From the NCBI GenBank assembly GCA_033725935.1, contig MU867081.1, positions 372,001 through 436,000 of the forward strand: a stretch of 64,000 nt of DNA, in the 5' to 3' direction. This document shows positions 31,857 to 44,904 of the stretch, one piece after another. The notes beneath the pieces were generated by a model. That model worked only from the letters and a program-made list of their open reading frames with translations. It searched no databases and was not told where the DNA came from. How positions within the stretch are numbered: position 1 is the first letter of the stretch; every line of letters begins with the position of its first letter. Both the position numbers and the translations under genes were made by a program. Source of the stretch: Cladorrhinum sp. PSN259 (taxonomy: Eukaryota; Ascomycota; Sordariomycetes; Sordariales; Podosporaceae).

Positions 31857-34800
31857 CTAAGCCGCAGTCCTCGTCTTCTGCACAATCAACGCGGCCAAAT
31901 CATTGATCGTCCCACTGCTCAACAATTCCAAAATCTGCAAGTTCGCTCTCAGCTCCTTGGCAATCCAGTTGCGCAACTCGATGGCCGTCAACGAGTCGAG
32001 ACCATAGCTAGTGATGTTCCTGTTGACGTCGAGATCCTGGATGTCAATGGTCAGGACCTCGGACATCTTTTGCAGAATACCCTGGCTAGCAATGTTGGCC
32101 GCCTCTTCATCACTCCTCGCTGCACGGAAAGCATTGCCTGGGGAAACAGCCTGCTTCATCACACGACCCTCCCGCTCAGCTTCGGCAATGCACTCAGCCT
32201 TGAGGTCGGTAAATCGAGGATCAGAGGCGTAGTATGGCCAGCCACCGTCCGCGCCAAAGTGAAGCTTCAATCCGGTGAGACATTGCGCCGGAGATACACC
32301 ACGCACAGCTGCCGACAACAGAGCAAGGACTTCCTCCTCGGATACCGTCTCGTTACCAAAGTTGCGCATAATATCCTCGCTACGCTCAGCGTTCTCAGTC
32401 AGGTATCCCGCACCTGTGACAGCAGTCAAATCAAGAGAGGTACCGGGAAGACCGTTGAGCTGGCGGTGCTGGACAAACGAGTCAAGGAAGGTGTTGGCCG
32501 CGGCGTAGGCACCTTGGCCGCGAGACCCGAGAATACCTGATGCCGAGGACAGGACAACAAAGTAGTCGAGAGAGATGGAATGAGACTGGAGGACATTGTG
32601 GATGTTCCATGCGCCAGCAACCTTGGGCCGAATTACTTGGGTGTAATCATCATGCGACATCGTTTCGAGGATGACATCCTGGGATTGGTCAGTCTTGGTG
32701 TCGAGGTCGGGCAGCAGAAGGGGGGACTTACACGCAGGACCATTGCAGAGTGAATGACACCGCAAATTGGAGGAAGTGACTTGGTGCAGTCCTCAACGAG
32801 CTGCTTCACCTGTGCCTCGTCAGTGGCATCGCACTTTTTGACCTCAATGCGTGCGTCAGGGCAGTTGGCGTCGTTCTTCAGCTGATCAACCACTTGCTTG
32901 CCGCCACCGCTCCGAGACAGCAACACAATGCTGCGTGCGCCGTGCTCAATCATGTACTTGGCCATGGAACGGCCGAGACCACCGGTACCACCAATAACCA
33001 CGTGTGTGCCCTTGTTGTTAAAGATGGTCTTGGATATTCGATGTGTAGCCTGTTATGGTTAACATCTATATCAAGTCTTTGGGGGAGAAGGAACCGAGAC
33101 TAACCTTGACCTGATCATTCTGTTTAGCAACGACAACGACAGGGCGGACGGCTCCTCCGTGCACCATCTCCATGCCCTTGGAAAGGTCTGATACTGAGAG
33201 AACGGTAACATTAGTTGGCACGTGGATGGCGCCTGTTGCGATGCTCTCCATGACGGCCTTCAGCGTCTTTTCCATTGCCTTGGGCTTCGATGCGGCGACG
33301 CCGCCCATGTTTAGGGACGTGTAAGTGGCATTGACACCCAGTTCAGGCCTTGTGCTACGATGCGTCGCTGAAGTTCGGATCTCAACAAACCGACCAAAGG
33401 CAGCAAGACATTCCCATGCCACTGTAGTCTCACTTCCCGACATGGCAAGCACCACGTCCATTCCTTCGCCACCAGTAGCGAGATCCAACTTCTTTCGGAG
33501 GTAGATGCTCTTGGCATGAAGCACACGATCTCGCGGCACACCAGCCTTCTTAGCAGCATCGTTTTCCTCGTCGTTTTGAACAAGCACAAACGTCGAAACA
33601 CCGAGTTGCTTGGAAATCTCGACCGCTGCAAGTCCGGCAAGTTTAGACAGCTGAATCAGGACACGCTCACCACGCTGTACTCGCGCAATCTCGTTTAGAG
33701 CATAGTGCGCTGATGAGAAGGCAGCGGGAATAGTTGCTGCATTCTCCATGGTCAGGCCAGAGGGGATGACAACAACACTTGACGCTCTGGCGCGTACATG
33801 AGTACCGAAAGGGCCCATAGCCAAGGCACACACCTTGCTGCCCTCTGGCAATCCTCGAACGTTCTTGCCAGCACGAGCAACAGTTCCGCTGACGCTGCGA
33901 ACAATCTGACTCTCAGCGCGATGAGACTCTGACCTATCAGCATCATCCTGGGTAAGAGTAGAGGCTACAACAGCAATCTCGACCTCGTCATCACCCAGTT
34001 CGATCGTAGAGGAGTAGGAAAAGTCTTCAAAATACATGTGGTCGAACGACTCGGCGCTGTGAGGAGCAAGACGAAGCTGACGGCCTGGCTGGTGGAAATT
34101 TTGCTGATAGGGGGCCGCTGTGCCAAGGGAACGGTGCACATCCTCGTTGAGTATGGCATTCGGCTTGATACGTGGCACGGAGAGGGCCCCGTTCTCCTCG
34201 GCAAACTCCATTTCCTTGTTGCTGGCATCTCCGTCGCTTTCGCCAATGACGGAAAGGGCGAACGCAGAGGCTATGAGTTGCGCTTGGGTAGAGGCTTCGA
34301 GCTTGCTCTTGGGGTCGAGGTCCAGGCTGGTGGCGACGGCACTACCCTCAGAACGCGCGGTGCGGATCAGACCGAGGGCCATGTTGGCTTCAGGGTTCGT
34401 TGGGAAGCGAGTGGCGCCACGCGTGACCCACATTAAACCCGGGGAGCTGGTAAGTAGGGATTTGATCTTCTCCAGGCAAGAGGAGGATAGCGAAGCAAGC
34501 ATAGGAGTCTTGAGCTCAGAAAGAACGATGAAGTGCGAAGAAAAGTCAGAGATACTCTCAAGCGAGGACAACCGCGGCGTGGCACCAGTTTCGGACTCAA
34601 GAGCTTTTGACAAGGCAGAGACTAAAGAGTCCTTGTCGTCCTCGGTCACGATAACAATATTGGTGTTGGGCTTGATCTTGGTTGCTTGCCCATTGGAATG
34701 AGTGTCCAAAGACAAGGGCTGCCACTCGAACTGGAAGCAAAACTCTCTGGGGCCCTTCTTCGCATCTTGAGCGGCCTGTAGTGCCTTGAGCTCCAAGCCA

Positions 34801-37800
34801 GTCATGGATACGGTGGCGGCAGCTGACCTAGGGGTGCTGAATGCCTCGACCATGAATGTACCAGTCTTGGGCTCCAGAACTGAATGCACGCAGAAGGTAT
34901 CATTTGCCCTCTTCTTCCAAGTACCCTGAACACTAAGGTGTCTAATAAAGACGGGTAGATGGGCAACAAGAGGCTCAGCTGCATCCTTGGCCTTCAAACT
35001 CAACAATGGGGCTTGCATCATAGCGTCCAGCACGGCAGGATGCATCTTGAAGGGCGTCTCAAATTCCAAGGGCATCTCGGAAACAGTATCCCGTGCGCAA
35101 CAGTGAGCTGACACCTCATTGCCCTTTACCTTTGCATCGGCCAAAGACTGGAAAGAGTCGGGGAACTCCAGGCCAAGGGCAGAGAGTGACTGGTAGATCT
35201 TCTCGCCACTGCCGGCAACTGCCTTCTGCTTGTGGGAAGAGGTTTCACATCCCTGGCCGACAGCGTCCTGATAGTCGGTCTCAGAAGCATGACTTCCATG
35301 CCCGGCATCCGACGTGGCCGACGACGGAGGGGATGAAGGCGAAGACGATGCCGCAGATGCAGATGAGCTGTTGTCGCCATTCACCAACTTTCTCATAGCC
35401 TCGGACCGGGCGTCGAGGGCAGTGCCATTGGCCTTCGCCCCATTCCGACGACGAGACGAAAGTGTATCAGCTGTCACAAAACCGGTGCAATGCTCCAACC
35501 ACCCTCGGCTCGCCTCGTACGAAGTGATGCGGAACTCATGAGCTTCGTCTTCTCTGCCTTCTTGAGCGCGGAAGGTCAACAGCATCTCGAACTCCTTATC
35601 ATCCTCGAGAAAGAGCTGATCAACCACCTTGAGATTGCGCACGTCAAACATATCGGCGTCAAAATCCTTCAGAGTGGCATGCTGGCCAGCGGCCTCCACA
35701 ACCATGGATACATAGGCGGCAACGGGGAACACCTGGCGACCCTGGACCTGATAATCTTTAAGCCACGGCAAGTCTTCAGTGCGCAGAATGTTGCGCCAGG
35801 TTGGCTCCAAGTCGCTGGACCAGTCTGCCAGAGTACCGATTAAATCGTTGCGTGGGAACGGCTTGATGCGGTGCTGCTTGGTCAGGCGGGACTCGTGCCA
35901 GTACTTTTGCTTCGACCACGGGTAGGAGTAGAGCATAGGAACAATGTCTGGATGCTCCTTCTCCTGGCGGTGGTGGTTGATGTTGAAGAAGTCGAGGTTG
36001 GGATAGCCACGAACAAAGAGATTGCCAGCGGCTTCGAGGACCGTCTTGGTCGCATCCTGATCACGCACGAGGGTAGGGAGGTACGATATTTTAGTCGCAG
36101 CTGCGCCAAGCTTCTTGAGTATCTGCATAATAGGACCCTTGAGGGCGGCGTGAGGGCCGACTTCCAGGAGGATGTCCGGCTTGTGCTCACTGGCAAGCCG
36201 GTGGAAAGAGGTGGAGAACCGCACGGATTGAGTGAGATTGTCAACCCAGTACTGGGGACCTAGCTCATGCAAATCGATCTTGCGGGCTCGGAGAGACGAA
36301 TAAAACTCAACGTTGGACTTGGAGGCTGCCTCAGGGATCTGGATGTGGGAGATCTTGTCTAAATACGACTCGGCGATGAGCTTCATGTGCGGAGAGTGGT
36401 AGGCAACATCGACGAAAAGCTTGCGGTTGAAGACACCCTTCTCCTGGAACATTTTTGCAACGCGATCAATGGCCTCCTCATCACCAGATAGCGTAGTTGA
36501 TGAAGGAGAGTTTTCGCATGCAACGACGGCTTGAGGGCCACCCTCCTGGTTAAGTGCCTTGAGCATAGGTCCCAGGTCTTCAGCTCCGGAGCCAACAGCC
36601 ATCATGCTGCCCTTGAGATCACCGTGCTGCTTCTTCAGTTGGATGATGACCTGGCCTCTGTAATAGGCCGCAGCCATTGCCGATTCGAAGTCCAGAGCAC
36701 CGGCCGCATATGCAGCGCCAATCTCACCAGAGGAGTGGCCCGTCACGGCGGTAGGACGGATGTTGAAAGATCCAAGCAGGTCTACCAGAGCCAGCTGGAC
36801 GGCAGAGCAAATGGGTTGCGAGATGTGCGCCATACCAACCTTGGTGCTCTTCTTATCACGGGCCAACTCTTCGTAGATGGAAAAGTCCGCACCGATATTC
36901 TCCAGGGTCTTGTCAGCACGCTGGATTGCGTCGGAAAACACTGGATGAGTAGTTATGAGCTCGCGGCCCATAGCGTGCCATTGCGCACCCTGGCCGGTGA
37001 ACACGAAGGCCAGTCTTGGCGGCTCGGCTGAGGATCTAGAGGGCGATACGTCGTGGGAGTTGAGGGCGCCGGCAACTTCGGAGCACATGCTGGCCACAAT
37101 AGCCACACGCCAGGGCATGTGGGAACGACGCTGGCATAGAGTGTATGACAGGTTACGGGGCATGGTGGTCTGATACAGCTCGGCGTGCTGCTCGAGCCAG
37201 ATACCAAGTGCTTTCATGCTGTTGCGCAGGGCTGGCTCATCGTTGGCTGAGAGGACAAACAGGCGCTGTGGCGTGTAACCTGCGTCCTTTCCCAATTCGA
37301 TAGGGCGAGTCACGGGCGCAGCACTCAAGACGCAAGTCGAGTTGGAGCCGGAGAACCCAAAGTTGTTGACGCAGGCATATTTCTTTCTGGATGGCCAAGG
37401 TCTCTGGCCGGTGGCGACGCGCATGTTCCACTTGTCGAAGGGGATGGCTTGGTTGGGATTCTCGAACTCGGCATTGGGGAGGATGAAGCCATAATACAGC
37501 ATCAGCACGGTCTTGATAACTGACACGATACCGGACACACATTCCAAATGGCCAACGTTGGGTTTCGTGGAACCGATATAAAGAGGCTCCTCCGGAGTAA
37601 AGTGGCTACCGACGGCGCCATAGATGGCCCTCGCCTCGATTGGATCACCCTTTTTTGTGCCCGTTCCGTGCGCTTCAAAAAAGCCAACGTCTCTGGGGTT
37701 GATTTTAGCTTGTGCGAACACATCTTTGACAAGTCGTTCTTGCTCCTCTGGTGATGGTGCCACGATACCGACCGTTCGCCCGTTGTGGCTGATGCCTGAG

Positions 37801-38667
37801 TGGGTGATGACGCTGTAGATGTGGTCATTGTCCTCCTGGGCCTTGTGAAGCGGCTTAAGAATGAGACATCCGGCGCCTTCACCACGCGAGTACCCGGACT
37901 TTGCCCTTTCATCAAATGCATATGTCCTGCCGGCATCTGAAAAGAGGCGAAGCTTGGCCATGGATACCCAGATATCTGGCTGCGTGATGAGGTGGGAAGC
38001 ACCGACGATGGCCGACTCGGACTCGCCCGCTCGGATGCTCTGTACCGCAAGATGTAGTGCGTGGAGGGAGGAGGAGCATGCTGTGTCGATGGTGTATGCG
38101 GGGCCACGGAGGTTGAAGTAGTATGCCAATCGACCAGCAAGGAAGGCCGGCTGGTTGCCGGTGGCGTCAAAGTTCGGAATGTGGTCCAAGTCACGCATGT
38201 TGCCTGTCCGGTGCTCACCATAATTAGCACCAACAAACACGCCCACCTTCTTCCCCGAGATGGACTCCTTTGGGAAGCCGCCATTTTCGAACGCCTCATA
38301 AGCTGTTTCGAGGAGCAGTCGTTGGGCAGGGTCTGGATTTTTGTCAGAGATGCTTGGCACTGGAGGATATGGGGCAGCATAACATACCCATAGACTCAGC
38401 CTCCTTCTTGGTGATGTCGAAGAAGCCTGCATCAAACATGGAAATATCATCTTTAATGAAGTAGCCACCCTGGGAGTTGAAGGTGCCCTTCTTGTCTGGG
38501 TTAGGATGATGGTACGCCTCGTGAGTGAAGCGATCCTTGGGCACTTTGGACCACCCGCTTCGCTTCCGGCAGAGCATCCGGTAAAACTCGCCCGGTGTAG
38601 ACACGTCCCCCGGCAGGCGGCAGGACATGCCCACAATGGCGATGGGCATTGGCTGTTGGTCCGCCAT
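31857..38667 (-). CDS. highly reducing type I polyketide synthase with degenerate DH and ER domains
   Basis: Four exons (38667-38388, 38332-33105, 33049-32732, 32678-31857; introns of 53-55 nt) encode 2215 residues. Order: KS 8-430 (Cys179 in DTACSSS, His315 in EAHGTGT, His355 in NVGHLE); AT 530-850 (Ser627 in GHSSGEIG); DH-like 920-1280; ER-like 1530-1830; KR 1850-2040 (NADPH motif GGTGGLG 1856-1862, Tyr2000 in GAYAAAN); ACP with Ser2171 in GLDSLTA. No methyltransferase domain fits in the space between DH and ER. In the DH, the catalytic His position of HxxxGxxxxP is Tyr954 (KDYQVQGRQVFP), although Asp1196 (LDAMMQ) remains, and a Ser-rich insertion lies at 1080-1130. In the ER the usual GGVGQ of the NADPH fold is replaced (VLIQLSKLAGLAAVE, 1652-1665). 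So I infer a product with ketoreduced, hydroxylated carbons rather than a fully reduced chain. No release domain; a divergent FSH hydrolase gene lies 2.3 kb upstream. Confidence 0.94.
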
Positions 38668-40944
38668 GATTCTGCAACGAGGACGAGTCTATCGCATAAA
38701 GGAGAGAAAATGGCGTTGGCGACCGAGTAAACAGCGTTTCGGTTTATTAATGGGCGGGGAAGAGACGAGGAAAACGAGCGAGGTTCGGTTTGAGCGTGGG
38801 ATAGGGATAAGTTCTGGGGGACGGAAACAGGCAAGGGGGGAAACAGCGAGTCGATTTACTTAAGGGTGAGGGAGTCAGGAAAACAGCTCTAAATGACAAC
38901 GAAGAAGACGCTTTTGACGACGGACAGCCACTTCGCCACCCGAACAGACGCGTTTTTCTTGCTTCATTTTCACCTTGCCCCTCAATTCGCGTTGGATTTG
39001 GAACAGGTCAAACCGGCCGGATGGTCCTTAGCTCCAGTTCGGCTTTCCCCAACCCGTGCCCCAGGAGCAGCGCCGTTCCTGTTTTCTAGGGCCTGCTACA
39101 TGATCTCGTCTCCGGAAAGTCATTCTAATCGCCGCCTGGCTACCGAGATCATCAATATTAGCAATCAGGCATGGACCGATTTGAAAGGGTGCAGATGAGA
39201 ACGGTTGAAAGGAAGATGCTTTCTGGGACTCAGGGATTTCAGTTACCCGCCCCGACGTTGAATCCGGCCCTGCATTCGCACCCATCTTTTTTAAGCAACG
39301 GCTAGCTTCCTCTAGACCAGACGACTCGATGCCCGGCGGCACTTGGCTGCAGCTTTCGGCGCATGAAGAAGACATAAGGTTTGGATTTTGTCCTTCTGTT
39401 TATTTACACACCACCGGAAAGACATTCTGGCTTGGTAATTTCGCAAGCCACCCGCGCAAAAGTCATCAAGTGCTATGCACCAGCTTTGTCTTTCCTGTTC
39501 AACAAGAAGCCCCAAGGGTGTGGTTGGAGGCGGTTGGTGTACCAGGCTGAGCCTTCAGTCGCCACCCTGTTCCCGATACAGGGAATCGTTGAAGAACACA
39601 GCAGCGTTCGAGGGCGCGTTGAGCTATTGCCACCTGAGTGTGTCGATTGGAAGGATATGTAACAGTTTCATTCCTCCATGCAGTTCCGGTTTGCGCATAG
39701 ATCTACCATGCCCCAAGACTCAGAGAATAGCAGCGGGCACAAAATTGTTTGCTGGAGATCCTCTGGCAGCGGAATACCTCCAGCACTATGCATGAAGGTG
39801 GCAGATGCTACAGGCCTCGTAGAGGTGATGGCTGTGAGGATGAACACATGCAACATATGTATGCATAATTACCTATTCTCTGTCAACCTGGTATGAGGAT
39901 TGTCACCGACTTTTCTGCATGAGGACATGCATACAAGTGTATTCATGTTGACGAAGAGGAATAGAGAGTGAGAGAAGCCTGCCAAGGTGGCCTTTGAATC
40001 TCGCATGCTAAAGACAGATCTCACTAAAATCATCTCGTCGCCAGGAGACTAGCCGGACTGCCGACTTTGGTTGCAACCTTCAGGGTGACCTAAAGAATTC
40101 TAGTCCAGGACTACGCTGGCTTCCTTCTTCACATGTTAATTGTAGAATTTCATTTACCTATTCCTTTTGCTTGATTCAACGGTCCAGCGAAGACTGACGG
40201 TGAGGGCAGGGAACAAGTGGCACACCGAAGTCAACGGCGGCGCCAAAGACTTGTTTGCATCCGTGGAAAAATCCCGACAACTAAAATGTTGATCTCTCCT
40301 TGGCACAGATGTTAGACTATTGATATGAGAGAAGACTTCTACAGCGCATCGGGTAAGTTCGGCCACAATAGTTGTGCGCCAACTAGAACGCGACGGAGCT
40401 TTCGCTGTCCTCATCCCAACGGCTTTTGACAAAACACTCACGAGCTAAGATGAGAATGCCGCGCTACCAAGATGAAACAGTGAGATCCGTTGAGAAGGGT
40501 TGCTCTTGGGAGATTTACGTTCTGTCTCTATTACCGATGCGTTGTTTTTGGGTTTTGGTCTGTTAACTACTGCAAGCACGGATCCTCCATCCCGGAGTTG
40601 GTGACGAAGATCTGTGATATTTTGGGAATTATGCTTTGTAGAAGTTTATTTTGCAGTACGGAGGCTAGTGCCCGAGAGATGCTAATGGGATATAGATACC
40701 CAAGCCATAAGCCCTCCTCGTCAACTCAGACTTTCCAGAGCATCCGATCACAGCTTTCATCCTCGACAACCACGCACTCTACCCTCATCGCCTTCCTCGA
40801 CAGTCAAGTTTGGTTTTCCCTTGTGACTTGGTCTTTTGTGTTTTACAAAGTCCTTGACGATCTTTTTTATTTTGAGATAGCTTTTAGTCTCTCAAAAACC
40901 TACTTTCGGTTTTATCACAATAATTTCTTCCTTCCCTAATCATC
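38668..40944. other. shared upstream region between PKS and FSH hydrolase genes
   Basis: About 2.3 kb between two divergent genes, so likely a bidirectional regulatory region. A pyrimidine-rich leader precedes the hydrolase ATG (about 40720-40940). Several short frames exist but none with recognisable content; no transcription-factor gene is present. Confidence 0.55.
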
Positions 40945-41975
40945 ATGAAGTTCCTCTGCCTCCCCGGTGCCTACGGCAGCGCCAAGAACTTCAAGGTGCA
41001 GCTCGGTCCCCTCGCGGGGGAGCTCGAATCCCGCGGCCTCGCGACATTCACCTACTCGCAGGGGACTCACGAGGTGGAACCGCCTCAGGGATGGGAGGAT
41101 TACTTTGGCTCCCGGCCGCTGTACAGATTCCTGGATACCCGCCAGGGCGACACCTTTGAGACCCTCCGCAGACTGCGTCACGTCCCGCATTCGATGAATG
41201 CCGAGGACACGATGAGGATGTTTCAGTCGGCCGGTCACGGCGAGAGCTGGCATCAGCGCGTCTGGCGGGAGGCCCTCGACGGCGTCTTCAAGACGCTCGA
41301 CGAGGACCCGGAGATTGACGGGATCATTGGGTACAGCGAGGGAGCCATGGTGGGAGCCAGCTTGATTGTTGAGGAGGCGATGAGGGCGCAGAAGAGTGGG
41401 AGCCAGAGACGGATCAAGGTAACTTAGGCTCACCCCCTCAAAAACATTTGCAATGACCGTTAGCTAATACGATGTACAAAACAAACAAGTTTGCCATCTT
41501 CATCTCGGGTGCCCCACCGCTCAAATTTGAGGGCAAGGACAGAATCACGGCGCAGCTCTTTGATGAGGCCGGCACCGTGATTGACATTCCGACCTTCCAC
41601 ATCTTTGGGTGCGACGACGCCTTCTTGTCGTCTGCCGTCGCCCTATTCAACGTTTGCGATCAGGACACGGCGCATATGTACGATCACGGCCTGGGGCACA
41701 TCGTCCCCCGCGACGCCGAGAACGTCGGGCTCCTTGGCAATATCCTATCCGAGCTGCTGCCCAAGGTTGAGGAGGCGAACCGGAGGGCTGCGAGTAGCAA
41801 CCCTTCCCGGCCCCGGTTTGTTAGAACTGGGAGTGAGACGGATGAGGGTGAGCAGTTGGGGATGGGTAGTGACGGTGGAGTGAATGATGGGAATAGCAAG
41901 AGTGATTTTGCTACCAATGGTGAGTTGTCTCCTATCTCTCTGAGTTTGAGCATTTTGCTGGCACATGGAAACTGA
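40945..41975 (+). CDS. FSH1-family serine hydrolase (LovG-like polyketide thioesterase candidate)
   Basis: Two exons (40945-41418, 41490-41975; intron 41419-41489) encode 319 residues of the FSH1 alpha/beta-hydrolase family. The family start MKFLCLPGAYGSAKNF carries the oxyanion segment; Ser131 in GYSEGA is the nucleophile, Asp200/201 in FGCDDAF the acid and His228 in GLGHIVPRD the base. Family members next to reducing PKS genes (LovG type) hydrolyse the finished chain from the ACP; members elsewhere are general esterases. Its place upstream of and divergent from a PKS without a release domain makes the thioesterase role likely. After residue ~270 the tail is Ser/Gly-rich and unconserved. A perfect donor GTGAGT at 41920 with an acceptor at 41990 allows an alternative end at 42016. 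Confidence 0.88.
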
Positions 41976-43584
41976 ATCGAGTAAACATAGTCATGCTGGG
42001 AGCGAGTTGCTCGTGATTTGGTAGTTGACACTGGGGTTGACGACTGCGTTGTATTCTGCTTGGGGGTTGACTTGATGTTACTACTACTTGGAGGATTAAT
42101 AGATTTTTAATAAGCGGTTTTCTCTGGTTCCGGGTTGGAGGTTGGGGTGGGTTGTAGAAGCGTGTTCGTGTTGGTTGGTGTTTAGGAATATCATGTGTGC
42201 TCGAATGGAAGCAATTCTGTTGTGGACTTGGGTGTTTGCATTTCTTCCTTTCAGTTTTTGTCTCTATCTTTTATGCTTAGAGTTGAGCAGCATAAAGCCA
42301 ATCAAGCATAAGTTCTGCAGCTCAAAGACACAGTACTGAGGCATTCTCCGCTCTATACATACATGAAACTCAACGCAGCATTTACACATGTTCTCTGCTG
42401 CAGGGAATACCACCGGGTTTAAGAGGTGTCATAAGTAATAGAAGGATTCAGATGTTCTCGGTCGGACCTGAGTTCAAATTCTCAATGCAACCCAACTGAG
42501 GTATCATGACGGATAAAGTGCAGGTAAATTGCATTGCATGCATGCATGCATGTATGATGCATTCGCGCTCTCGGCCCGTTGAAGCGTGAAGCCTGCAGTA
42601 TCAGAAACGAAATGTCCTTTACTGTTCAAGTTTAGTCACCGAACTGTGGACCTGAATACTTGTCGGCAACACTCATTTCTGACGTTTAGTCTTGAGAGGT
42701 ATTCCTTTAGGAGGGATGGGAGGGAGGGTGGTTCTTGATTCATTACTGAGGATGAATTGGGTCGTTACGGCGTTTGTTTTAAGAATATACTAGCATGCAT
42801 ACAATGTATATACTCTCGCCTTCTTTCCTCACCAAGCTTAAATGCATTGCTCACCTCTAGTTCTAAGCCTACACGTATTTTCTCTTTAATTTTTACACTA
42901 TCGGATGGCTTGCAGAGGCACAGCATTACCACCCTCCAGTCAGAATACAGATACTTGGTGGATCCAGTCTGGTCCCCAAACCTGAGAATCAGCTTTCTAC
43001 ACATATGATCATGTTACCAAATTAGAACACACATATAACTCGGTATACGCTTGCTGCTTATGTCAGTGTAAACCTCATACTAAGCAAGCTAATGCTCGAG
43101 TGCCTAGCTGGGGGCGCTTACTAGCAGCCTGATGCCGCAGCTGCTTACTGGGTGGCCGATCTCTTCAGTGAGTGGAGGAGGTGACCTAGCCGTCCGTCTG
43201 AGTGTGTGTGTGTGCAGTGTGATGGTCGTTTTAAGCTTATCATGTGGATGCATTCCTTGATCGCGAAAACAGAAATACAGCCGAATTCGTCTAGCACCTC
43301 CCTCGACCGACCGAGGTGAAGCGCCGTCCGTGCCTTTCCTGCCTGGGCCTCTGCCTGCGCTGCTCGTCTATCGTTAGCGCCGCTGGGCCGTGGCATTATC
43401 CATTCCCGGGCTGCGGCGTAGTCTTATGCCGAGGTCGGGTGGTTCGGAACCAGGTCTCAGCACGGCGCTGCGCCGCAAATTGGAGCTGACTGAACTGAAG
43501 AGGAAGAGACTGTGTTAATGTCTTGTGGGAACTTTTGTTCAACGTCACGGTAAGATTTTGGAGTCAAGAAATAAAATCGGGGCA

Positions 43585-43607
43585 GGGGGGGGGGGGGGGG
43601 GGGGGGG
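43585..43607. repeat. G23 homopolymer run
   Basis: Twenty-three G followed by AGGGGG; strong G-quadruplex potential on this strand. Confidence 0.9.
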
Positions 43608-43714
43608 AGGGGGTACAGCTGGGTGAGGGATTGAAGGAGGCACAATATCCGTGTTGTGGTTACTGAGTTCCAGTTGTTGGATGGGCGCTTGGAACGAGAT
43701 TATGCTTAGTTGAG

Positions 43715-43738
43715 CTTCCGGTTATGCCCGATAACGCT
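43715..43738 (+). repeat. dispersed repeat fragment, 24-base core
   Basis: The 24 bases from CTTCCGGTTATGCCC to GATAACGCT are identical to 61774-61797; the flanks differ on both sides. The CTTCCGGTTAT part also occurs (reverse complement) at the left copy near 7077-7087. Confidence 0.8.
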
Positions 43739-44904
43739 GAGAGAGTCAAACAAGAAATGCTTAGTTTGAGTCAGACGCCACAGCAAAACTTGATCATGCA
43801 AACGATTATTTCCCATTATGGAGAAAACATACTAATGAGAGGGGGATTTTAAAGTGTTTACATGAGTATTACGGGTGTTCAAAGTTTTTTGAGGTATGAG
43901 AAGAGTGGTGCAATACAAGGGACCACGCCGTAAATCCTACAACCGAATCGGGAACGCTCTCTCCGATCGTGACGAGAGAGTCAGTGATACAAAAAAAGAT
44001 ACGCCACTCGTGCACGTGTTTTTACACTGCCCTTGGGGGTGAAGGAATCCAACGGCGTAATCAAGAGGCACGAATGTTGGTTCTGGATCATTCAGAATGC
44101 CACCCTGCATGTCACTGTCACATCGGGGAGGAATAGGCCCCCGAATTCTTCAGAAGCTAAGCGCGCAGGAAGTTCTGTTAACAAAAGTGCGGGGGAATTC
44201 CCACTCTGCGTGTTACAAAAAAGAAAAAGAAAAGGAAAAAGAAAAAGGAAAAAGTGTCTTGAAAAGATATTTTGCAAAATTTAATGAATGAGGGAGAACG
44301 TGTTAGTTGCCGCTTGTTATGGGAGGATTATTTTATCCAGTTTGGGAACCCTCCCAGCGATCCTTTACATGCAAGATGCCGCAGGAGCGCAGCCGATTAA
44401 ATGTCTTGGACTCTTCATTAGTGCCTGATGCGTTGTTATGTATGTGTGCCATGTGGTTTCCAACGGCCTGTGCCGCTCTTCGGTCATATTCTAGTGTACT
44501 TAGTGCCTCGGTTTTGGCCGATACCACATCAGGCATCCTAATCCTGCATGCTGGCAGCGGCGTAGATGCAGCAGAAGTGACGTGTAGTTGGAGATTGAGA
44601 GCCGTCGTCCGAAACCCTGAAACACACCTTGCAAATTCTTATTCAGGAAGGTCTTCTAAGAGCGGGTGATGGCCGTTCAATGTGGCACGAACTGTGGAGA
44701 GCAAATAGAACTGGAAATATCAGGTCTGTCTTTCCCTCCCTTTCCGGCGACTCCATCTCGGCCCCTCCTTTCTCCACGATCTTATTTTCATCGCCCACGT
44801 GCAAGAGATATCTCGACAAAGAAAGGTCCACTGGGTTGGATCTTGCTGGTCGTACCAATGAGAGACTATTAGGACGAAACCGCCCGATTAATCACGACGT
44901 CGAC

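Larger units (their letters stand above)
41976..44904. other. gene-free region with G-run and repeat fragment
   Basis: Nearly 3 kb without a supportable coding sequence. It contains GCATGCATGCATGCATG (near 42537), a G23 run at 43585-43607, a 24-base dispersed-repeat core at 43715-43738 and a purine-rich stretch (44217-44255). Confidence 0.55.

Noticed and set aside
38667..38834. Long minus-strand open frame that continues upstream of PKS exon 2 to an ATG at 38834
   Set aside because: The stretch before residue DPAQR is in a different frame from the true KS start; the 55-nt intron 38333-38387 joins the ATG at 38667 (MADQQPMPIAIVGMSCRLPG) to it in frame.
40490..40939. Plus-strand 149-aa frame just upstream of the FSH hydrolase
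   Set aside because: It ends in the T-rich leader of the hydrolase gene and encodes a Phe/Tyr/Ser-rich sequence typical of translated leader sequence.
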